Assembly: GCF_014904755.1 (NCBI RefSeq) | Contig: NZ_JACZFQ010000052.1 | Coordinates: forward strand, 1 to 64,000 | Reading direction: 5' to 3' | DNA from: Neoluteolibacter marinus | GTDB lineage: Bacteria > Verrucomicrobiota > Verrucomicrobiia > Verrucomicrobiales > Akkermansiaceae | Length of the DNA: 64,000 bases | Part shown: in pieces, positions 48,539 to 57,120 of the stretch | Layout: each line of letters begins with the position of its first letter | Numbering within the stretch: position 1 is the first letter of the stretch | The notes under the pieces: model-generated | Databases searched by the model: none | What the model was told of the DNA's origin: nothing | What the model saw: the letters and a program-made list of their open reading frames with translations, nothing else | Made by a program: the position numbers and the translations under genes

Positions 48539-50014
48539 ATGCCTCCCGCTCTCATCGCTGCCCTTCCTTGGATCATCTGTGCATTTGCCGGCGTCTTTTT
48601 CGGCTGGCTGGTCACCCTGCTCGCCCTGTCCGGCCGCCGCGCCCGGCTCGAGGAGCGGGTGCGGGCGGAAGAGCGCCGGGTCACCGAGTGGGAAGCCCGC
48701 CACGCCGCCGCCACCGCCGAGACCTCGGAGCTCGAGGTGAACTGCCAGGCCTTCCGCACCCAGCTGGCCGAACTGAAGACCCGGCTCGAGGAAGAAACCA
48801 AAGCGGCGAAGGAGAAGCAGGGTTTGCTGGACCGCGCCGAGCAGCGGCTATCCGACACCTTCAAGGCACTGTCCGCCGACGCCTTGAAGTCATCGGCCGA
48901 GCAATTCCTCCAGCTCGCCCAGACGTCGATGAAATCCCACACCGAGGAGGCAAAAGGTGAGCTCGAGAAGCGGCGGACCGCGATCGAGAACCTCGTCAAG
49001 CCGGTGGCCGAATCGCTGGGAAAATTCGAGAGCCGGATCGGCGACATCGAGAAGGCCCGCGAGGGTGCCTATGCCGAGCTGAAGTCCCAGGTGAAGGCCC
49101 TGGCCGAAGGCCAGCTCGGCCTGCAGCGCGAGACCGGCCAGCTGGTGAAGGCGCTGCGCCAGCCGACCGGCCGCGGCCAGTGGGGGGAAATCCAGCTCCG
49201 CCGGGTGGTCGAGCTCGCAGGGATGCAGGAGCATTGCGACTTCGACCTGCAGACGACCACCACCACCGACGAAGGCAAGCGCCTGCGCCCCGACCTGATC
49301 GTCCACCTGCCCGGCGGCAAGACGATCGTGGTGGATTCCAAGACCCCGATGGACGCCTACCTCGACGCGCTGGAGGCGACCGAAGACAGCGTCCGCGAGG
49401 AGGCGCTGCATCGCCATGCCCGGCAGGTCCGGACCCACATCAGCCAGCTTTCGTCCAAGAACTACGCCGCGCAGTTCGACCACGCGCCGGAGTTCACGGT
49501 GCTTTTCCTGCCGAGCGAGTCGTTCTTCTCGGCGGCGCTGCAGAGCGATCCCGGCTTGATCGAGCGCGGGGTCGACCACGGCGTGATCCTCGCCACGCCG
49601 ACCACGCTGATCGCCTTGCTCCGCGCCGTTTCCTACGGCTGGCGCCAGGAAGCGCTGGCCGAGAACGCGCGCGAGATCTCAAGCCTCGGCCGCACCCTGC
49701 ACGAGCGGTTGGGAACGCTGGCGGGACACTTCGCCAAGCTCGGCAAGTCCCTCGAAAGCGCGGTCGGCCACTATAACTCGGCGGTCGGGTCCTACGAGAC
49801 CCGCGTGCTCGCGACCGCCCGCAAGTTCGAGGACCTGCAGGCGGCCGCCGAGAACACCACGCTGCAAGCGGTCGACCAGGTCGAACGCTCGCCGCGTTTG
49901 CCCTCGGGGGGAGCGCTTCCCGTGGAAGCGGGCGAGGATTTCTCCTTCGTGCCCGATCCCAAGGAGAAGGCGGTGTCGGCGGCAACCGACCTCAGGTCGG
50001 CGCTGGATCCTTGA
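48539..50014 (+). CDS. rmuC: DNA recombination protein RmuC
   Basis: A 491-aa protein. N-terminal membrane helix ([26 protein letters not shown]), a long coiled coil ([34 protein letters not shown] to [19 protein letters not shown]), and the RmuC domain with nuclease-like core: [88 protein letters not shown]. RmuC limits inversions between repeats and processes stalled DNA structures in E. coli. ATG 48539 follows AAGGAA at good distance. Confidence 0.92.
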   Translation: MPPALIAALPWIICAFAGVFFGWLVTLLALSGRRARLEERVRAEERRVTEWEARHAAATAETSELEVNCQAFRTQLAELKTRLEEETKAAKEKQGLLDRAEQRLSDTFKALSADALKSSAEQFLQLAQTSMKSHTEEAKGELEKRRTAIENLVKPVAESLGKFESRIGDIEKAREGAYAELKSQVKALAEGQLGLQRETGQLVKALRQPTGRGQWGEIQLRRVVELAGMQEHCDFDLQTTTTTDEGKRLRPDLIVHLPGGKTIVVDSKTPMDAYLDALEATEDSVREEALHRHARQVRTHISQLSSKNYAAQFDHAPEFTVLFLPSESFFSAALQSDPGLIERGVDHGVILATPTTLIALLRAVSYGWRQEALAENAREISSLGRTLHERLGTLAGHFAKLGKSLESAVGHYNSAVGSYETRVLATARKFEDLQAAAENTTLQAVDQVERSPRLPSGGALPVEAGEDFSFVPDPKEKAVSAATDLRSALDP

Positions 50015-50051
50015 GCCGCGGCGGCCGGGACGATGGTGGCCGGGAAAAGGC

Positions 50052-50501
50052 TCACCATTCGAGGCCCTCGTCGGGCACGTGGTCCTTGGTCGACGCCAAG
50101 GAGCAGCCAATGTAGAGGCGGCCCACCGTCGGGAAGACATCGACGTGCTCCCGTTCGTAGGTGCCGCCCCCGGGGCAAGTCTTGGAACCTTCGATGGCGG
50201 CGAACTGCTCGTCGGTGATGTAGCCCTTGTTGCACATGTGGATGGCGATGTCCTGGGTGCCGTTTTCGGCGTAAGGCATGCCGCCCGGGCTGTAGCCGTA
50301 CAGGTTTTGGTAGGAACGGACGGAGACCTGCACATTGCGGATGGCAAGGATGCAGCCGGTTCGGTCCGCGCCGGACTTCCAGGCACGGGCTCCGAAGAAC
50401 AAGACGGTGGTCAACGAAAGGAGAACGGCAATCACCACTGTCAGTTCCAACAGGGTGAAGCCTCTCCGTGACGCGGACCGCAGGGGGGATGCGGTATTCA
50501 T
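50052..50501 (-). CDS. Type IV pilin-like / pseudopilin protein
   Basis: A 149-aa protein with the prepilin leader SRRGFTLLELTVVIAVLLSLTTVLFFGARAW: cleavage after Gly, Phe+1, Glu+5. The mature part is a short pilin-like domain (RTGCILAIRNVQVSVRSYQNLYGYSPGG) with three Cys (GCI, MCN, TCP). The G-Y-x-P-G-G-M-P region resembles major pseudopilins of type II secretion. No secretion genes are near. Divergent from the CigR/RcnB-like gene. Confidence 0.8.
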   Translation of the reverse strand: MNTASPLRSASRRGFTLLELTVVIAVLLSLTTVLFFGARAWKSGADRTGCILAIRNVQVSVRSYQNLYGYSPGGMPYAENGTQDIAIHMCNKGYITDEQFAAIEGSKTCPGGGTYEREHVDVFPTVGRLYIGCSLASTKDHVPDEGLEW

Positions 50502-50550
50502 GGTTTGGGGGGAGGGGCGCAATATAGCAGCTGGTGATTCCTCTGTTATT

Positions 50551-50562
50551 ACGTGATCACGT
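50551..50562. promoter_or_regulatory. Perfect 12-bp palindrome between divergent genes
   Basis: ACGTGATCACGT (50551-50562) is a perfect palindrome in the 180-bp region between the pilin-like gene (minus) and the CigR/RcnB-like gene (plus). A candidate operator, 49 bp upstream of the pilin start. An AATATA at 50521-50526 (TATATT on minus) could be the pilin -10. Confidence 0.5.
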
Positions 50563-50681
50563 CAGGATCGGTTACGGGGGAACCTGCGCCGCCGGGGAGG
50601 TTTTTGATGTCGCGAATCGCACGGTGGGATCGTGCATCTATCCAATGGCGGGCTTCGGAAAGTCGCGGGAGTTTGGGCGCG

Positions 50682-51245
50682 ATGAAAACCAAACAAGGAA
50701 TCCAACGGATCGGCCTGATGATACTTTCGCTGACGCTCACGGTCGCTGTGTCAGACGCCAAACCCGACAAGGGGAAGGGGAACGGAAAGCACGCAAACAA
50801 AGCGGAGACGAGGCACGGGAAGCCGGACAAGGGAAAGGCGTCCGGCAAAGTCGACAAGCGCGGCGGCAAGCCGTCGGTCAAGCTCAACCGCGATGGCGGG
50901 AGGCAGGCGATCGCGCGCTTCCGTCCGACGGATCGCGAGGTCGTGCTCGGCTACTTCTCCGGCTATCGCGACCGCGAGCACGGGCTGCCGCCGGGTCTCG
51001 CGAAGAACCTGCGCCGGGGCAAGGCCCTGCCTTCGGGATGGAGGAACAAGCTTGAGGCCGGTTACGTGATCGATGACGGATGGTGGCCGTCGTTCTCGCC
51101 CGTTTCGTACGAGTTGTTCCCCGGGATCCCGGTGCGTGAGGATGTGGGGCTCTACTGGTACGGGGACCGGATCGTGCGCGTCTATGAGCCGAGGCGGGAA
51201 GTCATCGAAGTGATCGTGGTGCCGACCATCCACATCGACTTCTAA
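50682..51245 (+). CDS. Exported CigR/RcnB-like basic protein
   Basis: A 187-aa exported protein. Signal peptide MKTKQGIQRIGLMILSLTLTVAVSDA, then a Lys/Gly-rich stretch (KPDKGKGNGKHANKAETRHGK), then EHGLPPGLAKNLRRGKALPSGWRNKL, a segment found in CigR-like and RcnB-like periplasmic proteins, and YELFPGIPVREDVGLYWYGDRIVRVYEPRREVIEVI at the C-terminus. RcnB is tied to nickel/cobalt balance; CigR is an anti-virulence protein of Salmonella. Which side this one belongs to cannot be said from sequence. Confidence 0.6.
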   Translation: MKTKQGIQRIGLMILSLTLTVAVSDAKPDKGKGNGKHANKAETRHGKPDKGKASGKVDKRGGKPSVKLNRDGGRQAIARFRPTDREVVLGYFSGYRDREHGLPPGLAKNLRRGKALPSGWRNKLEAGYVIDDGWWPSFSPVSYELFPGIPVREDVGLYWYGDRIVRVYEPRREVIEVIVVPTIHIDF

Positions 51246-51260
51246 GCCCGGGGCGGAGAG

Positions 51261-52145
51261 CTACCGGGCCTGGCTGGCGTCGCTCGCGGGGATCACCTTG
51301 CGGGCCGCCAGCCAGTCCAGCGCGGCAGCTTGCCAGGCATCCCACATCGGGCCCTTGTAGCCGTTCAAGCCATGTCCGCCGGATGGCAGTTCGAGGTATT
51401 CGGCCGGAACCTTGTGGGCGAGGAGCGCCTCGTGGAGCAGCTTGCAGTGCCGGCAGGGAACGACCTGGTCGTCCTCGGCATGGGTCAGGAAGACCGGCGG
51501 GGTTTTGGCGGTAACCTGCTTCTCCGCCGAGTAAAGGGTCACGAGTTCCGGGGCGGGATTTTCCCCGAGCAGGTTGTTCCTCGAGCCGCCGTGGGTCCCT
51601 TCGCCCATGGTGATCACCGGATAGACCAGCACCGCGAAATCCGGCCGGCATCCGGTCCGGTCCACCGGATCTTCCGCGTCCGGGTCCCCGTCGTCAAAAC
51701 GGGTCGCTGCGGTTGCCGCCAGATGACCTCCGGCGGAGAAGCCGATGATGCCGATCCGGCCGGGGTCGCAGCCCCACTCGCGCGCCTTCGATCGAGCCAG
51801 GCGGATCGCCCGCTGCGCGTCCCGCAGCGGTACGTCCGGTCGACCGTGGGGGAGCCGGTACTCCAACACGAAGCCGGTGATGTGGTGCTTGTTGAGCCAC
51901 GATGCGATGCCGCTGCCTTCGCCGCCGGTGACGAGCCCGCCGTAGCCGCCGCCCGGACAGATCACCATGGCGGCACCATTCGGTGCTTCGGGGCGGTAGA
52001 GGGTCATGAACACCTCGACGTTCTCGGAATTGCCCGAGGCCAGCGGGGCCGGTCCCTGCCAAAGCGGGATCTTTTCAGGTGCCGCGGCCGCCGCGACGAT
52101 GGTGAGCAAGGTGGTCGTGGCAAAGGTGCAGAGGGCTTTCATCAT
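51261..52145 (-). CDS. Secreted alpha/beta-hydrolase (BD-FAE/acetyl-esterase type)
   Basis: A 294-aa exported hydrolase; signal peptide MMKALCTFATTTLLTIVAAAAA. Oxyanion block ICPGGGYGGL, nucleophile Ser137 in GFSAGGHLA, Asp in HAEDDQVVP, His in SGGHGLNGY. This layout is that of bacterial acetylxylan-esterase/feruloyl-esterase-like proteins. Substrate is probably an acylated polysaccharide. Start ATG 52145 or 52142. Confidence 0.82.
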   Translation of the reverse strand: MMKALCTFATTTLLTIVAAAAAPEKIPLWQGPAPLASGNSENVEVFMTLYRPEAPNGAAMVICPGGGYGGLVTGGEGSGIASWLNKHHITGFVLEYRLPHGRPDVPLRDAQRAIRLARSKAREWGCDPGRIGIIGFSAGGHLAATAATRFDDGDPDAEDPVDRTGCRPDFAVLVYPVITMGEGTHGGSRNNLLGENPAPELVTLYSAEKQVTAKTPPVFLTHAEDDQVVPCRHCKLLHEALLAHKVPAEYLELPSGGHGLNGYKGPMWDAWQAAALDWLAARKVIPASDASQAR

Positions 52146-52240
52146 GTTGGTGGAGGCGGATCGACCGGCGTGGGAACGGATCCCCGGACTCTAACCGATT
52201 GATCGCGGGCCACAAGACCGCGCCGCGGCCGGACGCCGCC

Positions 52241-52573
52241 TCATGCTCCCCTCGGGAACCAGGACGTGTTGAGGTAACGGGGCTCCGCCTTCTTGGGCAG
52301 GAGGTACGATTTGACCGTGGTTTTCGGTTCCCGTCCCGAGCCGTAGTAGGGGTTGATGTAGTCGACCGTCAGGATCGGTCGTCCGCGTCGGGTTTCATCG
52401 ATGAACACGGTGACCCTCTGTCCGGGAAACAGCCAGGTGACGACCAGCTTTTCCCGTCGGTGCTTGATCCGGACAAATCGCACGAAGGGTTGATCATTGT
52501 AGAGTGTGATCTCGCCGGCGTCTGCAAATCCACCAAAGGTGACGGCGATCAAGAAGCATCGGAGCGCTTTCAT
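52241..52573 (-). CDS. Exported 110-aa protein of unknown function
   Basis: Signal peptide MKALRCFLIAVTFGGFADA, then a beta-rich basic domain (EITLYNDQPFVRFVRIKHRREKLVVTWLFPGQRVTVFI). No family recognised; 91-residue mature part with many Arg and Lys. It is 95 nt upstream of the esterase gene on the same strand. Confidence 0.5.
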   Translation of the reverse strand: MKALRCFLIAVTFGGFADAGEITLYNDQPFVRFVRIKHRREKLVVTWLFPGQRVTVFIDETRRGRPILTVDYINPYYGSGREPKTTVKSYLLPKKAEPRYLNTSWFPRGA

Positions 52574-52759
52574 GGTCTCATGGCAGGAAGCGATCTCAAC
52601 ACGGCCCGGCAGGCTCTGGAAGGATCATTCCGATCAGTTAGGGGCCTGCTTCCGGTCGACCGCGACATCCCCGGCTTGTCGAACGGGCTTCAAAATAGTG
52701 GAATATCCTCATCTTGGAATCATCCGGGAACGCGCCGATCCGGTCCAGGCACCACGACG

Positions 52760-53488
52760 ATGAAAGGAGCACGATTTCCGATCGACATTCTCGCCACCCG
52801 GGAAGCCGCCTGTGTGGCCGTCGCCGACGACGCCGAGCCGCATATCCGGGCGGGCGGCGTGCTCGGCCTGGCGACCGGCGGGATGCCATTGCTCCTTTAC
52901 CGCGAGTGGGTTCGTCGTCACCGCGAGACCGGGCTTTCGTTTCGGAGTGTGACCGGCATCGTCACCGATGAGTTCGAGGGGCTGGGCCGTGGCCACGACG
53001 GCAGCCGGGTTGGCTTGGTCAACAAGGCCCTGTTCTCGGAAGTGCGGCTCGGGCGCACTTTGTTTCCGTCGGGTTTGTATCGCAGTGCCGATGAAGAGGT
53101 CTCGTCCTTCGAGCGCCAGATCAGGTCCGCCCGGGGAATCGACTGGATGGTGATGGACATCGGCCCCGGTGGGCGCCTCGGTTTCAACGAACCGGGGTCG
53201 GCCCGCGACTCGCGGGCGCGCCGGGTCGAGCTGTCGGCGGCCTCCCGCGAAGAGCTGGCGGAGGAGTTCGGCAGTCTCGACCGGGTTCCCGGCCACGCCT
53301 TGACCATGGGTGTTGGCACGCTGCTCGAGGCGCGACGCATCGTCCTCGTCGGCTGGGGTTCGGAAAGTGGAGAGCGCGTGAAGCAGGCCTTGCAAGGGCC
53401 CGTGACCGAGGCGTTCCCCGCCAGTTTCCTCCAGCTCCACGACAACGTCCGGGTGATCCTGGCGGAGGCGCAGTTCGTGTGGTCCTGA
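52760..53488 (+). CDS. NagB-like protein without key catalytic residues
   Basis: A 242-aa homologue of glucosamine-6-phosphate deaminase. Landmarks: GLATGGMPLLLYRE, VTDEFEGLG (Asp70, matching E. coli Asp72), ALTMGVGTLLEARRIVLV near the end. The catalytic DGHIAFNEP becomes GGRLGFNEP: Gly137 and Arg139 replace Asp141 and His143, while Glu144 is kept. I checked the codons (GGT, CGC). Most likely inactive as a deaminase; it may sense sugar phosphates or act as a regulator. ATG 52760 fits the family; no good ribosome site. Confidence 0.75.
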   Translation: MKGARFPIDILATREAACVAVADDAEPHIRAGGVLGLATGGMPLLLYREWVRRHRETGLSFRSVTGIVTDEFEGLGRGHDGSRVGLVNKALFSEVRLGRTLFPSGLYRSADEEVSSFERQIRSARGIDWMVMDIGPGGRLGFNEPGSARDSRARRVELSAASREELAEEFGSLDRVPGHALTMGVGTLLEARRIVLVGWGSESGERVKQALQGPVTEAFPASFLQLHDNVRVILAEAQFVWS

Positions 53489-53565
53489 GGGCCTGCCGGC
53501 CTGTCCGTCCGGGCCGCGCACTTTCGGTTTCTCATTTCCGGTGCCCGGGGGCGAAGCTGGCGCCG

Positions 53566-54192
53566 ATGAAACACTTTCCGGAGCTGCAATTGACCCCGGC
53601 GGGGGCACGGGTGCTGGGCTGCCTGTTGGAAAAAGAGACCCTTACCCCCGACCAGTACCCGCTCACGTTGAACGCCCTGGTCGCGGCCTGCAACCAGGCG
53701 ACGTCGCGGTTTCCGGTCACGAACCACACGGCCGGCGAGGTGGAGGAGGCCCTGCGCCAGCTTTCCGACGACTATCTGGTGACGCGGGTGCTGGGCGGGC
53801 GCGCCGCGAAGTTCGAGCACAACCTTCCCGACGTGTTGTCGCTGACGCCGGCCGAGCGGGCGGTGTTCACCGTGCTGTTGCTGCGCGGCACGCAGACGGC
53901 GGGCGAACTCAAGCAGCGGACCGAGCGGCTCCACGCCTTCGGCGATCTCGGCGAGGTCGAGGAGATCCTCACGGGCTTCATTGAATACCCGCACGGACCC
54001 TTGGTGGAACGGCTCCCGTCCGGCGGCGGGCGACGGGTCGAGACCTTCCGGCACCTTCTTTGCCCCGTCGACGGGGATGAGGCCGCGGCGGATGCATTCG
54101 ATGCGGGTGCCGATTGGCGGCAATGGGTCGAGCAACGGTTCGCCGCGCTTGAGGCCGAGGTGGCGGAGCTGAAGGCGAGGCTCGGGGAATGA
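53566..54192 (+). CDS. YceH/UPF0502 (DUF480) family protein
   Basis: A 208-aa protein with the DUF480 winged-helix pair: LTPAGARVLGCLLEKETLTPDQYPLTLNALVAACNQATSRFPV and LTPAERAVFTVLLLRGTQTAGELKQRTERLHAFGDLGEVEEIL. The YceH start (P-x-L-T-P-x-x-x-R-V-L-G-x-L-x-E-K) is intact. Function not established; it is conserved in many bacteria. Starts 78 nt after the NagB-like gene. Confidence 0.9.
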   Translation: MKHFPELQLTPAGARVLGCLLEKETLTPDQYPLTLNALVAACNQATSRFPVTNHTAGEVEEALRQLSDDYLVTRVLGGRAAKFEHNLPDVLSLTPAERAVFTVLLLRGTQTAGELKQRTERLHAFGDLGEVEEILTGFIEYPHGPLVERLPSGGGRRVETFRHLLCPVDGDEAAADAFDAGADWRQWVEQRFAALEAEVAELKARLGE

Positions 54193-54219
54193 TGCGTCGC
54201 GAGCAGGGGTGCCTTTCGT

Positions 54220-54597
54220 TCATCCCCCGTGGCCGGTCCGGTCCCGTCCTGGGATTTCGGGTCTGGCCATACCGGGCTTCGGGAGGCGGAAGAAACGGAT
54301 CAGTGCCACGATCAGGAAAACCAGGGCGATGAATGAGACCCCGAGCCCCAGGAGCGTCGCGAGCAGGGACGTGGAAACGTCACGCGCCACGGCCTCCGGA
54401 TCGGCGATTCCGTCGCGTGAGAGCCCGGTGAAAGCGCTCACCATTCCCATCACGGTTCCGGCGAGACCGAAGAGCGGGGGAACGATGATCCCCGCGACCG
54501 AGATCCAGATGGCGCGGAGCCAGAAGCGCCTCTTCTTCAATTCCGCCGGTGCAGGTGCATCGGCCACGGAATCGGGGATCGCGTAGGGGTCGGTCAT
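54220..54597 (-). CDS. Small MotA/TolQ/ExbB-like membrane protein
   Basis: A 125-aa protein of two membrane helices (IWISVAGIIVPPLFGLAGTVMGMVSAF and SLLATLLGLGVSFIALVFLIVALIRFF) with the GLAGTVMGMVSAF stretch typical of the MotA/TolQ/ExbB third helix and STSLLATLLGL of the next. It is shorter than ExbB and lacks its first helix and cytoplasmic domain. No ExbD-like partner is in the window. Confidence 0.65.
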   Translation of the reverse strand: MTDPYAIPDSVADAPAPAELKKRRFWLRAIWISVAGIIVPPLFGLAGTVMGMVSAFTGLSRDGIADPEAVARDVSTSLLATLLGLGVSFIALVFLIVALIRFFRLPKPGMARPEIPGRDRTGHGG

Positions 54598-54804
54598 CGG
54601 GAATATCGGGATGGCGGCGGTGCGCGGGGTCTCTCCTGGATACGTCGTCGATGCTTGCGGCTTCCAGGGGTCCTGCCAAGTCGCCGGTCGAAGGCGGGGC
54701 CAGTCGGGAGGCAATTCCTTTGCGTGTCGGGAGATCGGTGGTTGGGTCAAGCGCTCCACCTGCCGGCCCGCCGAGGCCTTTTCCCATCCCGAGTTCCCTG
54801 CCGC

Positions 54805-56016
54805 ATGCTTGACCTGATCATTGTCGCGATCGCGCTGTCGCTCGGCGGCTACCTGGCGTTCGCCCCGCGGCTCGGCAAGTCCTCGAAGTGGAAGGCCACG
54901 GTGACTCCCCTGGCCTCCATCATGGGCAGCGGCTTCCTGGTGTGCGCGCCGTTGCTCGGCGGCACGGTCGGCAACCTCGCGCTCGCCTGCATCGCCGTGC
55001 TTCTCGTGATCGCCTACGGGGTCGGTGCCGCGATCCGGTTCAACATCCGCCATTTCGAGCCGATCGAGAACGATGGCCATCATCCCGCGCAGTCGATCGC
55101 CTTCCTTTCGCGGATCGTGCTCGCCGGCGCCTATTTCATTTCGGTCAGCTACTACCTGCAGCTGCTTGCGGCCTTCGTCGGGAACGGGCTGGGGATCGAT
55201 AGCCCGCTCTTCGCGCACGTCCTGTGCACCGTGCTGCTGGCCTTGATCGGCGGGATCGGGATGTGGCGCGGGCTCGCGATGTTGGAACGGCTGGAGAAGT
55301 ACGCCGTGGCCCTCAACCTCGGGATGATCGCCGCGTTGTTGTGCGCCCTCGTCTATCACAACGCCCGGCTGGCCGTCGGCGGGGAGTGGCACTTGCCGGC
55401 GGTCGAGACCGGGATCGACTTCCACGACCTGCGGGTGCTGTTAGGCCTGCTGATCGTCGTGCAGGGCTTCGAGACCTCGCGCTACCTGGGTGAAAAGCAT
55501 TCCGCCGACGAGCGGATCACCACGATGAGGATCGCCCAGCTGGTCTCCGCGGCGATCTATCTGGTGTTCGTCGCGCTGGTCACCGTCTTGTTCAAGGACG
55601 GCCTCGGCGCCAAGGTCACCGACATCATCGGGCTGACCCGCCCGGTGGCCGCGGTGCTCCCGTTCCTGATCGCGATCGCGGCGGTGGGCAGTCAGTTCAG
55701 CGCGGCAGTGGCCGACAACGAAGGGGCGGGCGGGCTGGTCGCCGATATCAGCCGCGGCAAGATCTCCTCGCGGGCGGCCTACGCCCTGATCCTCGCCGTC
55801 ACCGTCGCCATCACCTGGCTCAGCAATGTCAATGCGATCATCGCCTACGCCTCGCGGGCCTTCGCGTTGTTCTATGCCCTGCAGTGCGGCGTGGCGCTGC
55901 TGGTGGCTTGGCACAAGCCGGGACTCGCCGCGAGGAAGCGGCATCTCGCGTTCTTTGCGGTGCTGGCCGTCGTGTGCCTGGTCGTGTTTTCGCTGGGCCT
56001 GCCGGCTGAATCCTGA
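54805..56016 (+). CDS. APC-superfamily permease
   Basis: A 403-aa protein with about 11 membrane helices and the unwound-helix motif MGSGFLVCAPL near residue 35, plus GFETSRYLGEKH (about residue 225), both like APC/amino-acid or Nramp-type permeases. Substrate unknown. ATG 54805 gives a helix start at residue 3. It is divergent from the MotA-like gene. Confidence 0.7.
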   Translation: MLDLIIVAIALSLGGYLAFAPRLGKSSKWKATVTPLASIMGSGFLVCAPLLGGTVGNLALACIAVLLVIAYGVGAAIRFNIRHFEPIENDGHHPAQSIAFLSRIVLAGAYFISVSYYLQLLAAFVGNGLGIDSPLFAHVLCTVLLALIGGIGMWRGLAMLERLEKYAVALNLGMIAALLCALVYHNARLAVGGEWHLPAVETGIDFHDLRVLLGLLIVVQGFETSRYLGEKHSADERITTMRIAQLVSAAIYLVFVALVTVLFKDGLGAKVTDIIGLTRPVAAVLPFLIAIAAVGSQFSAAVADNEGAGGLVADISRGKISSRAAYALILAVTVAITWLSNVNAIIAYASRAFALFYALQCGVALLVAWHKPGLAARKRHLAFFAVLAVVCLVVFSLGLPAES

Positions 56017-56023
56017 CGGCGGT

Positions 56024-56401
56024 TCAATCCCTTTCCGGCTCGCCCATTTTCGCGCCGATTTGTTGGAGCGTCTCGATCCGTTCCAAGCCGGCGCGCGTCA
56101 TCCGGACCAGCATCATCGTGCCCAGGCAGGCCGCGGCGAAACCCATCGCCTTGATGATTCGCGCGGACTCGAGAAGGTTCGAGACGCCCGTGTCGGGGGG
56201 ATAGGTCCCCAGACCGACCATCATCCGGATCAAGGGCCTGGCCAGCTCCGCGGCGATCCCCGACAGGGCGATGAAACCGCCCAGGATCAGGAATAGGGCC
56301 GCCGCTCCGCCGGGACGCCGCCGGGCGGCGATTCCGGCGACCAGGAACCCGATGGCGACGAGCGTTTCGATGACGAATCGAAGGGCGAGCAGGATGGTCA
56401 T
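56024..56401 (-). CDS. Three-helix membrane protein of unknown function
   Basis: A 125-aa protein with three predicted helices (FVIETLVAIGFLVAGIA, ALFLILGGFIALSGIAAELA, IKAMGFAAACLGTMMLV) and a polar end. No family recognised. Convergent with the permease gene. Confidence 0.5.
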   Translation of the reverse strand: MTILLALRFVIETLVAIGFLVAGIAARRRPGGAAALFLILGGFIALSGIAAELARPLIRMMVGLGTYPPDTGVSNLLESARIIKAMGFAAACLGTMMLVRMTRAGLERIETLQQIGAKMGEPERD

Positions 56402-56530
56402 CTCCTCAGAAAACCCGCAGGGGGTCCGTTTTCCAGTCAAATGGCGACCGGCAACTTCCTGTGAGCCTGCGGCGTGCAAGGTCTGGATCCACGGGAATTC
56501 GCTTTACCCCACGCGATCGCGGCATGGCGA

Positions 56531-56548
56531 AATGTCCGATTTTGCCCC
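56531..56548 (-). repeat. 18-nt motif, inverted copy of 19048-19065
   Basis: AATGTCCGATTTTGCCCC at 56531-56548 is the exact reverse complement of the motif at 19048-19065. It ends 58 nt before the next plus-strand gene. See the other copy. Confidence 0.7.
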
Positions 56549-56606
56549 ACCTTGCGCCCGTCAAGATTCGCATCCAGTTCCCCCTTCTCTACCCGTCCAC
56601 CCAGCC

Positions 56607-57113
56607 ATGATCATCGAAAACGCCGCATTGCTGTCCCGGAACGCCCTCGCCACCGGAGCTTCCCCCCGTCGCCGCGACTCGGGCGACGCCTCGCCGGCCC
56701 CGCGCCGCGCGTTCAACCCGGAGGTGGCGAAGCCGTTCGTGGGCTACCGGATCCCGGACCAAGTTCCGGCCGCACCCTCGCGGGAGCCGGTTCGGCAACT
56801 CGAGTTGCGCGCGATTTTCGGCGTGGATCGCGAGCTGAGCGAACGGGAACTGATCGAGCGTTCGCGGTTGCTTCCGCGGGTGGTCAACGTCGCCCGCGTG
56901 CCGGACGATTCGGTTGCCGTCGTCGACCAGGCCCGCCATATCCTCGGTGGCCTCGGCTTCGGTGAAAGCGTGCTGCAGATGGTTTGCAGCGATGAGCCGC
57001 TGGTGTTCATCCGCGAGGGCAAGGTCCGGCTGGCGGTCCAGACCGACGGTGGCTTCGCCCCGGGGGTCCGGGAGAAGCTGATCATCGTGGCACGCGAGTT
57101 GGACAGCATGTAA
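56607..57113 (+). CDS. Hypothetical 168-aa protein
   Basis: Not recognised. Residues 1-55 are disordered-looking, rich in Ala, Arg and Pro; residues 60-168 form a likely alpha/beta domain (LRAIFGVDRELSERELIERSRLLPRVVNVARVPDDSVAVVDQ, LVFIREGKVRLAVQTDGGFAPG, KLIIVARELDSM) that could be a roadblock- or GAF-like fold, but I cannot confirm. An 18-nt motif that is shared with 19048 lies upstream. Confidence 0.5.
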   Translation: MIIENAALLSRNALATGASPRRRDSGDASPAPRRAFNPEVAKPFVGYRIPDQVPAAPSREPVRQLELRAIFGVDRELSERELIERSRLLPRVVNVARVPDDSVAVVDQARHILGGLGFGESVLQMVCSDEPLVFIREGKVRLAVQTDGGFAPGVREKLIIVARELDSM

Positions 57114-57120
57114 GGCGCCG

